Assembly (NCBI GenBank): GCA_945874515.1
Contig: CAMCHA010000218.1
Coordinates: forward strand, 1 to 5,185
Direction: 5' to 3'
DNA length: 5,185 nt
Origin: Asaia bogorensis
GTDB taxonomy: Bacteria > Pseudomonadota > Alphaproteobacteria > Acetobacterales > Acetobacteraceae
Shown: positions 1 through 5,185 of the stretch, one piece after another
How the letters are laid out: every line of letters starts with the position of its first letter
How positions within the stretch are numbered: the first letter of the stretch is position 1
Position numbers and translations under genes: made by a program
The notes under the pieces: model-generated
The model's input: the letters and a program-made list of their open reading frames with translations, nothing else
The model's database searches: none
What the model was told of the DNA's origin: nothing

Positions 1-785
1 AAAGTCGCGGCTTCCGGATGAATGGCGATATTCCCCGCCGCACCATCCAACACCACCACATCGTCGCGCCGCACCGATTCCGTCAGCCCCGGCACACCAA
101 GCACGGAAGGAATGCCGAGCGCGCGCAGCATGATGGCGGTATGGCCATCTGCGCCGCCCTCATCCGTCGCCACACCGGCAATGCGCGCCGGGTCCAATAG
201 CGCGGCGTCTGATGGCGTGAGTTCTTCAGCGATCAGGATGCAGCCTTCGGGCAGGTTCTTCAGGCTGCGAAAGGGAGTCGCTGTCAGGTTGCGCGTGACG
301 CGTCGCGCAATATCGCGCACTTCCGTCGCCCGGCGCGAAAGCCCGGCGCGATCATCATCCTTTGTGCCCAGGATGGCACCCGAAATTGCTGCCGCTTCAT
401 CGGTGATGGCGGTCTCGGCGGCGAGCAATTCGGTTTCAATCCGTTTGCGCGCGCCGCGGATCAGGCGCGAATTGCCGAGCATGAGCAAATGCGCATCAAG
501 CAAGGGCGCGATTTCTTCCTGCGCTTCTTCTGGCAGGATGGCGATGCGGGTTTTCAGCTTGGTGACTTGCTTGCGCGAAAACGCCACCGCATCGGCCAGG
601 CGCACGCGTTCGGCTTCAATCGCCTCGGTTGTGATGCGCCGGCGCGGTGCATCTGCCGGGGCTTCGCTTGTGTCGAAGGCAGGGCCAATTGCAATGCCGG
701 GCGAAACCGGAATGCCGCGCAGCAGGGTTTCCCGGCGCTTGGGCGTTTTGGTGCTGCGCGGGCGGGCGGGCGTTTCACTCTTCAT
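1..785 (-). CDS. ptsI: PTS enzyme I (phosphoenolpyruvate-protein phosphotransferase), N-terminal part, cut by window edge
   Basis: EI autophosphorylates from phosphoenolpyruvate on a histidine and passes the phosphate to HPr; it is cytoplasmic. About 261 codons are visible and the frame is open at base 1, whereas the family is usually about 570-600 residues, so the C-terminal PEP-binding barrel lies outside. A basic N-terminal tail (about residues 1-20) is followed by the typical opening LLRGIPVSPGIAIG (about 21-34), a helical HPr-binding region, and the phosphohistidine segment GGADGHTAIM, with the active His at residue 215 (codon 143..141). There is no GAF domain before the EI core, so this is plain EI rather than the nitrogen-PTS form PtsP. 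The ATG at 785 overlaps the end of ptsH by 11 bases; a GAGG at 798..795 lies 9 bases upstream, and I found no other plausible start nearby. It is the last visible gene of the hprK-to-ptsI string. Identification is secure; the full length is unknown. Confidence 0.93.
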   Translation of the reverse strand, partial: MKSETPARPRSTKTPKRRETLLRGIPVSPGIAIGPAFDTSEAPADAPRRRITTEAIEAERVRLADAVAFSRKQVTKLKTRIAILPEEAQEEIAPLLDAHLLMLGNSRLIRGARKRIETELLAAETAITDEAAAISGAILGTKDDDRAGLSRRATEVRDIARRVTRNLTATPFRSLKNLPEGCILIAEELTPSDAALLDPARIAGVATDEGGADGHTAIMLRALGIPSVLGVPGLTESVRRDDVVVLDGAAGNIAIHPEAAT

Positions 786-1080
786 GGAAGCCAGCCTCGA
801 CCAAGGCTGCCACAGCGTCCAAAGCTTCCTTGGCGTCCCAGCCTTCCGCTTCAATCACAATTTCGGCACCGCGCCCTGCCCCCAACATCATCAGCCCCAT
901 GATGGAAACGGCGGGTACGCTTTGCCCATCACGCAATACATTCACGCAAGCCGAATAGCGTTCCGCCAAGGCGACCAGCTTCGCCGCCGCGCGGGCATGC
1001 AAGCCGCGACTATTCGGAATAACAACGCTGCGGCGCAATACCATGCCGCCAGAAAAAGGGGCCGGGGCTGCGTCGCTCAT
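775..1080 (-). CDS. ptsH: HPr, phosphocarrier protein of the PTS
   Basis: HPr is the small cytoplasmic phosphocarrier that accepts phosphate from EI on a histidine and hands it to EIIA; in species with HprK it is also phosphorylated on a serine. The product has 101 residues, against about 85-90 for typical HPr. The active-site segment is NSRGLHARAAAKLV, with His28 matching His15 of the classical numbering. The regulatory segment VSIMGLMMLG carries Ser59, matching Ser46. Both are shifted by 13, so the extra length is an N-terminal extension. The proline that often follows the arginine after the active histidine is replaced by alanine (Ala31). The ATG at 1080 overlaps the stop of the EIIA gene as ATGA. 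Met13 is an alternative start that would give a family-length protein; I prefer 1080 because of the overlap. The intact Ser59 and the hprK gene in the same string argue that serine phosphorylation is real here. Confidence 0.95.
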   Translation of the reverse strand: MSDAAPAPFSGGMVLRRSVVIPNSRGLHARAAAKLVALAERYSACVNVLRDGQSVPAVSIMGLMMLGAGRGAEIVIEAEGWDAKEALDAVAALVEAGFHEE

Positions 1081-1502
1081 TCCTTGGCGCCGCCACTTTG
1101 CTTGGCGGCCGCGACATCCCGCGCGAGTGCGATATATTTCCGGCCTGCGGCCTTGGCGTGATCTAGCGCTTCATGCAGCGGTTCACTGCCGCGAATTTTC
1201 GCAAGCTTCACCAGCAAGGGCAGGTTCACCCCCGCCAGCACTTCCACCGCCTTGCCTTGTTCGACCATCTGCATGGCCAAGTTTGAAGGCGTGCCGCCAT
1301 ACATGTCAGTCAGCACCACCACGCCATCACCCTGATCCACGCTGGCGATGGAATTGCGAATATCCTGCCGGCGCAATTCCATATCATCATCGGGGCCGAT
1401 GCAGACTGTCGCCACCGCTTGCTGCGGCCCGACAATATGTTCCATCGCCAGCCGCAATTCTTCGGCCAACCTGCCATGGGAAACCAAAACAAGACCAATC
1501 AT
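1077..1502 (-). CDS. PTS EIIA component, mannose family
   Basis: This is a cytoplasmic PTS protein that accepts phosphate from HPr. It has 141 residues, the size of a stand-alone mannose-type EIIA domain. The opening MIGLVLVSHG places the active-site His at residue 9, equivalent to His10 of E. coli EIIA-Man. The conserved DMYGGTPSN stretch lies at residues 66-74. In E. coli this domain is fused to EIIB and works with membrane IIC and IID proteins; here it is free-standing and no EIIB, IIC or IID gene is in view, which points to a regulatory output whose target cannot be read from the sequence. The ATG at 1502 overlaps the rapZ stop as ATGA and the stop overlaps the ptsH start in the same way. 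Such genes are variously called manX or ptsA; I leave the symbol blank. Confidence 0.93.
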   Translation of the reverse strand: MIGLVLVSHGRLAEELRLAMEHIVGPQQAVATVCIGPDDDMELRRQDIRNSIASVDQGDGVVVLTDMYGGTPSNLAMQMVEQGKAVEVLAGVNLPLLVKLAKIRGSEPLHEALDHAKAAGRKYIALARDVAAAKQSGGAKE

Positions 1503-2434
1503 GATTCTTGCGAAAGGGCCCCCTGGCCCGCAGCGGAGGAAGAGCCGGCGGCGCTAGCCTGTCCACCGGCGATTTTCAATTCCCGATGGGCAAGATCTAC
1601 CCGCCAACCAGATGCGCGAAGATGGCCTGCCAGGCGTTCCGCGACAAGGACTGACCGATGCTTGCCCCCGGTGCAGCCCACCGCAATCGTGAAATATTTT
1701 TTCCCCTCAGCGGCGTAACGCGGCAGCAAAAGCTCAAGAAAATCCCGTAACCTATGCCAAAAGGCCGAAAAATCCGGATCGGCTTCAATGAAGGCGGCAA
1801 CGGGCGCTGCCTGCCCGGTCATGGGGCGCAGCACCGGGTCATAATGCGGATTGCGTAAGAATCTTACGTCGAAAACCAGATCGGCCTCGCGCGGCAGGCC
1901 CTTCGGATAGGCGAAGGAAAGCACGGAAACCGCGAGTCCCGCCGCCGCATCCGGGGCAAAGCGCCCTTCAATCATGCGCCGCAAATCGGCCAACGGCAGG
2001 TCTGACGTATCAATCGTGAGGTCCGCAGTATCGCGCAGCGCTTCCAGCAGCGCCTTTTCCCGCGCAATCCCTTCCAGCACGCGTGAGCCCATGGGGCCAC
2101 CCGGCGCCAAGGGGTGGCGGCGGCGCGATTCGGTGTAGCGGCGGAGCAGCGCCTCATCCTCCGCGGTTGCAAAAATCAAGGAGACATTGATGTCAGAACG
2201 AAGCCGCAGCCGTTCCAACACGCGCAGCACCGCCGCCGCATCAAAATCCCGCGTGCGGGCGTCAATCCCGGCGGCAAGCGGCAAAACCCCATCACCCACC
2301 AGCGATTCCAGGATGGCGACGGGTGGGTTGTCCACCGTCTCGAACCCCAAATCCTCCAGCACGCGCAGGATGGAAGCCTTGCCTGCGCCGGAAAGCCCGG
2401 TGACCAGAATGATTTCGCGCATCGGGTTGCTCAT
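1499..2434 (-). CDS. rapZ: RapZ/YvcJ-family nucleotide-binding protein (RNase adapter family)
   Basis: RapZ in E. coli binds glucosamine-6-phosphate and presents the small RNA GlmZ to RNase E; the Bacillus relative YvcJ is a nucleotide-hydrolysing P-loop protein. The RNA-adapter role is not shown for this lineage. The product has 311 residues (E. coli 284). The P-loop is GLSGAGKAS at residues 13-21, followed by LEDLGFETVDN (26-36). Further family motifs are ESRRRHPLAP (102-111), DTSDLPLADL (142-151), FDVRFLRNPHYDP (188-200) and the C-terminal signature GCTGGKHRS (253-261). The residue after the P-loop lysine is Ala20, not Ser or Thr. Residues 289-311 form an Ala/Ser/Gly-rich tail beyond the usual end. 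The frame is open further upstream to 2626, but that part overlaps hprK and lacks family resemblance; the ATG at 2434 forms an ATGA overlap with the hprK stop and sits right before the conserved N-terminus. Met5 (2422) is a second possible start. Confidence 0.94.
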   Translation of the reverse strand: MSNPMREIILVTGLSGAGKASILRVLEDLGFETVDNPPVAILESLVGDGVLPLAAGIDARTRDFDAAAVLRVLERLRLRSDINVSLIFATAEDEALLRRYTESRRRHPLAPGGPMGSRVLEGIAREKALLEALRDTADLTIDTSDLPLADLRRMIEGRFAPDAAAGLAVSVLSFAYPKGLPREADLVFDVRFLRNPHYDPVLRPMTGQAAPVAAFIEADPDFSAFWHRLRDFLELLLPRYAAEGKKYFTIAVGCTGGKHRSVLVAERLAGHLRASGWRVDLAHRELKIAGGQASAAGSSSAAGQGALSQES

Positions 2435-2868
2435 GCCGCGAAGGCCCCAGCCTTTTGCTGCAGGCGCCCAGTGGCGGCGCCAAGCGCGTGAATGACCTTG
2501 TCGCAGGCGGAAGCTTCGAAGGCATGCAGGGTGATGCGGGGAACGGCGCCAGCCGGGCCGTCCCAGTAATCCGGTTCCGGCAGGCGCGGCACGTCTTCGC
2601 GCGCCACCAAATCCACCATCAGGCAAAGCCGAGCAGGCGATGCGACAGGGAGTGCTGCAAAAATCCCAAGCCCGCGGATTTCCAGCATCCCGCGCAAGGC
2701 GAGTGGAGCGCTGACTTCTTCGCCTGAAAGCATCACCTGATCATCCGCAACCAGTTGCCAGCCGCGCCCGATCAGGCGCAGCACTAGATCGGATTTACCC
2801 GCGCCGGATGGGCCGCGAAACAGCACTGCCTCTGATCCCAAAGCTGCGGCACTTGCGTGGATGAGCAT
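2431..2868 (-). CDS. hprK: HPr kinase/phosphorylase, short alphaproteobacterial form
   Basis: HprK uses ATP to phosphorylate HPr on the Ser46-equivalent residue and can remove that phosphate again; it is cytoplasmic. The product has 145 residues, about half the roughly 310 of the Firmicutes enzyme, and corresponds to the catalytic C-terminal domain only. Visible motifs are LIHAS (2-6, with the conserved His4), the P-loop GPSGAGKS (19-26), VADD (40-43) and the HprK signature EIRGLGIF (63-70). The N-terminal domain is absent rather than missed: upstream of the ATG at 2868 the same frame contains no ATG, GTG or TTG before an in-frame stop (TGA, 2940..2938). No strong ribosome-binding site precedes the start. 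It is the first gene of the minus-strand string, facing the dehydratase gene across a 136-base spacer. Its substrate would be the HPr encoded three genes downstream. Confidence 0.92.
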   Translation of the reverse strand: MLIHASAAALGSEAVLFRGPSGAGKSDLVLRLIGRGWQLVADDQVMLSGEEVSAPLALRGMLEIRGLGIFAALPVASPARLCLMVDLVAREDVPRLPEPDYWDGPAGAVPRITLHAFEASACDKVIHALGAATGRLQQKAGAFAA

Positions 2869-2905
2869 TTTTCGCCAGCGCCATCGCGCCAGCCCCTTCC
2901 CGAGC

Positions 2906-2935
2906 AGGCGCCGGTTTCGCGCCTTTTCCAGGCGC
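2906..2935 (+). promoter_or_regulatory. Candidate alternative hairpins in the dehydratase leader
   Basis: In the spacer between the divergent hprK and dehydratase genes the arm AGGCGC occurs at 2906-2911 and again at 2930-2935, with its reverse complement GCGCCT between them at 2919-2924. The middle arm can pair with the first (7-base loop) or the second (5-base loop), but not both. On the plus strand the first hairpin runs into TTTT (2924-2927), giving a weak terminator shape 70-100 bases before the dehydratase ATG. No leader peptide rich in regulatory amino acids is evident. GGCGCC-type words are common in GC-rich DNA, so chance is a serious alternative. Confidence 0.2.
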
Positions 2936-3004
2936 CATCATGCCAGAAAGGCCCGGTCGCGGGAAGCGCTTGCCGAGGCGGGGCGCACAAGGCAGGCTCG
3001 GCGC

Positions 3005-3931
3005 ATGATTGCACAGACCGACATCAGCGCCGCCATGGCGCGCATTGCCCCCCATATCCGGCGCACCCCGGTGCTGCGCTTGGCTCCGCATGAATTGGGG
3101 ACGGAACACCCGGTCACGCTGAAGCTGGAATTCCTGCAAGTGACGGGGTCCTTCAAGCCGCGCGGGGCTTTTAATCGCCTGCTGTCAGGCGCGGTGCCGG
3201 CGGCGGGGGTGGTTGCGGCATCCGGCGGCAATCACGGTGCGGCGGTGGCCTATGCGGCGCAAAGCCTAGGGGTGCCCGCCGAAATCTTCGTCCCCGCGCC
3301 CACACCTGCGGTGAAACGCACCCGGATTGAAGGCTTTGGTGCCCGGCTTGTGGTGGGGGGTGCCAGTTATGAAGAAGCGCGCATCGCATCCGAAGCCCGC
3401 GCGGCGGAAACGGGCGCCATGCTGGTCCATGCCTATGACCAGCAGGAGGTTCTGGCCGGCCAGGGCACGATTGGGTTGGAATTGGAACAGGATGCGCCGG
3501 AACTGACCCATGTGCTGATCGCGACCGGCGGCGGCGGCCTGTTTGGCGGCATTGGCGCCTGGTATGCGGGGCGTGCCGGCCTGGTGGTGGTGGAACCAGA
3601 AGCCTGCGCGACGCTTACCACGGCGCAAAAGTCAGGTGCGCCGGTGGATGTGCCGGTGGGTGGCATCGCGGCCGATAGCCTAGGCGCACGCCGCGCCGGG
3701 CGCTTGGCTTTTGAGGTGCTGGGCGCAACCAAAGCTACCTGCGTGACCTTGCCGGATGAGGCGATCATCGCCGCGCGGCGTTGGTTGTGGGAAAGGCTCC
3801 GCATCGTGGCCGAACCGGGTGGTGCTGCGGCGCTGGCCGCTTTGCTTTCCGGCGCCTGGCGCGCCCCGGCGGGGGCGCGCATTGGCATTGTGCTTTGTGG
3901 GGCGAATTGCGATCCGGGGAGTGTCGCGTAA
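3005..3931 (+). CDS. Threonine/serine dehydratase-like PLP enzyme (fold type II)
   Basis: The likely reaction is PLP-dependent deamination of threonine or serine to the 2-oxo acid and ammonia, in the cytoplasm. The product has 308 residues, the size of catabolic, single-domain dehydratases, and it lacks the C-terminal ACT-like domain of biosynthetic IlvA. The Schiff-base lysine is Lys51 in TGSFKPRGA (47-55); the phosphate-binding segment SGGNHG is at 73-78; AGQGTIGLE lies at 151-159; the glycine loop GGGGLFGG is at 175-182; and Cys298 in LCGANCDPG fits the residue that contacts the PLP ring nitrogen. The frame is open back to 2861, but residues before Met at 3005 are Arg/His-rich and would overlap hprK; family similarity starts right after 3005. 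Related enzymes act on hydroxyaspartate or in ectoine breakdown (EutB), so the substrate is unproven. It diverges from hprK and converges with the monooxygenase gene 3 bases beyond its stop. Confidence 0.87.
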   Translation: MIAQTDISAAMARIAPHIRRTPVLRLAPHELGTEHPVTLKLEFLQVTGSFKPRGAFNRLLSGAVPAAGVVAASGGNHGAAVAYAAQSLGVPAEIFVPAPTPAVKRTRIEGFGARLVVGGASYEEARIASEARAAETGAMLVHAYDQQEVLAGQGTIGLELEQDAPELTHVLIATGGGGLFGGIGAWYAGRAGLVVVEPEACATLTTAQKSGAPVDVPVGGIAADSLGARRAGRLAFEVLGATKATCVTLPDEAIIAARRWLWERLRIVAEPGGAAALAALLSGAWRAPAGARIGIVLCGANCDPGSVA

Positions 3932-3934
3932 GCG

Positions 3935-5185
3935 CTATCCTTGCGGGATCATGCCTTCTTCCCGCGCCTTGATCTGAAGCGCCAGATACTTTGAGTAGAT
4001 GCGGCATTGCGCCAAGCTGCCGGCCATGAACCAAAGCCCTTCTTGTGCGGTGGGCTTCCACATATTGGCCAATTCGCCATCCTCACCCACACCCCAAATC
4101 GGGCCGACCTTATCGGCGATGGCAACACCCATCAGCCGGCGCACTAATTCCTGCTGCGTGTAATAGCCGGTGGCGAGCACCAGCAAATCCGCAGGCACAA
4201 TCTGGCCATCCTTCAGCTTGGCACCTTCGGCGACGAATTCAGCGATATCGTCAAATTGCAAAAGGCCGATATCGCCATTAATGATCAGGCCTGAGCAGCC
4301 CGCATCCAGGTAATAGCCGCCACCACGCCGGCGGTATTTCATTTGATGGCCGGTGTTATCTTCGCCGAAATCATATTTGAAGCCCCGCGCCTTCAGCCCC
4401 GCGATCAAATCCTTGTCCAATTCTGCCATGCGCTGCACGGCCATTTGATAGCCGTGAATGATCAGTGGCGGCGTACCGGAAGTCGCGATCAGATCACAAT
4501 CTTCCAAAGACGGGCCTTCATCATAAAGCGCGTAATTCATCTTGGCACTTGGGTCTATGCTGACCACGGTAGTGGAACCGCGCTGGATGATGGTGGTGGC
4601 GACATCATGGCTGTGCAGATCCTGCGCCACATCATGCCCACTATTGCCGGTGCCGAGCACCAGTGCCTTCTTGCCGCGCCAAGCGGCACCGCTGGAGAAG
4701 CTGTGAGAATGGATCACATCGCCCTTGAAGGCTTCAAGCCCCGGCAGCTTCGGCACTTTGGGAATACCGCTGACGCCATTGGCAAAAATGACATGGCGCG
4801 GTGCCATTTCTCGTATCGAGCCATCTGCGCGGCGCAGCCGCACGCGCCAATGCCCTGCCTTGGCGTCATAGTCGCCGCCCAGGAATTCCGTGCTGGTCCA
4901 GACATTAATTTCTAGCGCCCAGGCGTAATGCTCAAACCAATTGGCCAGCATGTCTTTGGGAATGTATTTCGGCCAGGTCGGCGGGAAGGGCATATAGGGC
5001 AGGTGGTTCACATGCACCTGATTATGCAGCGCCAGCGAATGATAGCGCTTGCGCCAATTATCCCCGATGCGACCGTGCTTTTCGACCACAAGCGTATCCA
5101 GCCCAAGCTGGCCAAGCCGCGCGGCAATGCCAAGCCCCGCCTGCCCAGCGCCAATCACCAGCACAACGGGGTCTCGGCCTGCGAA
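3935..5185 (-). CDS. Flavin-containing monooxygenase-like FAD/NAD(P) oxidoreductase, N-terminus outside window
   Basis: This is a class B flavoprotein monooxygenase-type enzyme using FAD and NAD(P)H; the substrate cannot be read from the sequence. Counting from the GTG at 5164, the FAD fold GAGQAG is at 5-10 with the ribose-binding Glu28, the monooxygenase fingerprint FKGDVIHSHSF (pattern FxGxxxHxxxF) at 146-156, the NADP fold GTGNSG at 171-176, and the ATGY motif at 331-334. It ends with TAG at 3935-3937. The GTG at 5164 is unlikely to be the start: the frame stays open to the edge and reads AGRDPVV just before the FAD motif, as in long relatives (about 600 residues) that carry an extra N-terminal domain, sometimes NTF2-like. 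The gene therefore probably continues rightwards. Its C-terminal end is convergent with the dehydratase gene, leaving 3 bases between stops. YUCCA-like indole-pyruvate monooxygenases share this architecture but the match is only general. Confidence 0.88.
   Translation of the reverse strand, partial: FAGRDPVVLVIGAGQAGLGIAARLGQLGLDTLVVEKHGRIGDNWRKRYHSLALHNQVHVNHLPYMPFPPTWPKYIPKDMLANWFEHYAWALEINVWTSTEFLGGDYDAKAGHWRVRLRRADGSIREMAPRHVIFANGVSGIPKVPKLPGLEAFKGDVIHSHSFSSGAAWRGKKALVLGTGNSGHDVAQDLHSHDVATTIIQRGSTTVVSIDPSAKMNYALYDEGPSLEDCDLIATSGTPPLIIHGYQMAVQRMAELDKDLIAGLKARGFKYDFGEDNTGHQMKYRRRGGGYYLDAGCSGLIINGDIGLLQFDDIAEFVAEGAKLKDGQIVPADLLVLATGYYTQQELVRRLMGVAIADKVGPIWGVGEDGELANMWKPTAQEGLWFMAGSLAQCRIYSKYLALQIKAREEGMIPQG

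Noticed and set aside
22..1161. A 379-codon plus-strand open frame opposite ptsI, ptsH and the EIIA gene.
   Set aside because: It is antisense to three clearly recognised genes, is rich in Arg/Ser/Ala as expected for reverse frames of GC-rich genes, and shows no family motif.
2435..2626. An N-terminal extension of RapZ from a start at 2626.
   Set aside because: It overlaps the conserved hprK coding region, has no RapZ resemblance, and the ATGA overlap at 2434 fits the pattern of the other junctions.
2937..2965. A possible hprK promoter on the minus strand (TTCCCG, 17-base gap, CATGAT).
   Set aside because: Only about 7 of 12 bases match the sigma-70 consensus, which is expected by chance in a 136-base spacer.
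2861..3004. A 48-codon N-terminal extension of the dehydratase.
   Set aside because: It is Arg/His-rich, overlaps the hprK start, and the family match begins just after the ATG at 3005.
2795..3139. Minus-strand open frames across the spacer and the dehydratase start.
   Set aside because: They overlap confident genes on both sides and carry no recognisable motif; no remnant of a sensor kinase was seen.
3911..3950. A GATCC...GGATC inverted repeat across the convergent stop codons as a bidirectional terminator.
   Set aside because: The stem is only about 5 bp with a long loop and no T run on either strand.
4343..4915. A 190-codon plus-strand open frame inside the monooxygenase gene.
   Set aside because: It is fully antisense to a well-supported coding region and shows no domain.

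Overview
This window looks like ordinary chromosomal DNA from a GC-rich alphaproteobacterium. The best guess is Rhodospirillales, possibly Acetobacteraceae-like. That rests on the high GC content, tightly overlapping genes, and a set of short HPr kinase, RapZ, mannose-type EIIA, HPr and EI genes typical of the alphaproteobacterial regulatory phosphotransferase system (PTS). The taxonomic call is an inference.

The left half (1-2868) is one minus-strand gene string. Transcription order is hprK (short HPr kinase/phosphorylase), rapZ (P-loop nucleotide-binding protein/RNase adapter family), an EIIA-Man-type PTS protein, ptsH (HPr) and ptsI (EI, cut by the left window edge). The first three junctions are ATGA start/stop overlaps and the last is an 11-base overlap, so the genes are almost certainly cotranscribed and translationally coupled. 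EI would take phosphate from PEP and pass it to HPr His28 and then EIIA His9. HprK would phosphorylate or dephosphorylate HPr at Ser59. No EIIB, EIIC or EIID gene is in view, so this looks like a phospho-signalling chain rather than a sugar transporter.

A 136-base spacer (2869-3004) separates this string from a divergent plus-strand gene at 3005-3931. That gene encodes a PLP-dependent threonine/serine dehydratase-like enzyme without an ACT regulatory domain. The spacer contains three short arms that can form two mutually exclusive hairpins, one followed by a T run.

The right side (3935-5185) is a minus-strand flavin-containing monooxygenase-like gene, convergent with the dehydratase and only 3 bases from it. 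Its reading frame is still open at the right edge, so its N-terminus lies outside the window. No link in function between the dehydratase, the monooxygenase and the PTS genes is visible.

I saw no tRNA, rRNA, CRISPR array, insertion sequence or prophage gene. Apart from the spacer, essentially all of the window is coding. I did not find a new system; the points worth checking are details of a known regulatory module.
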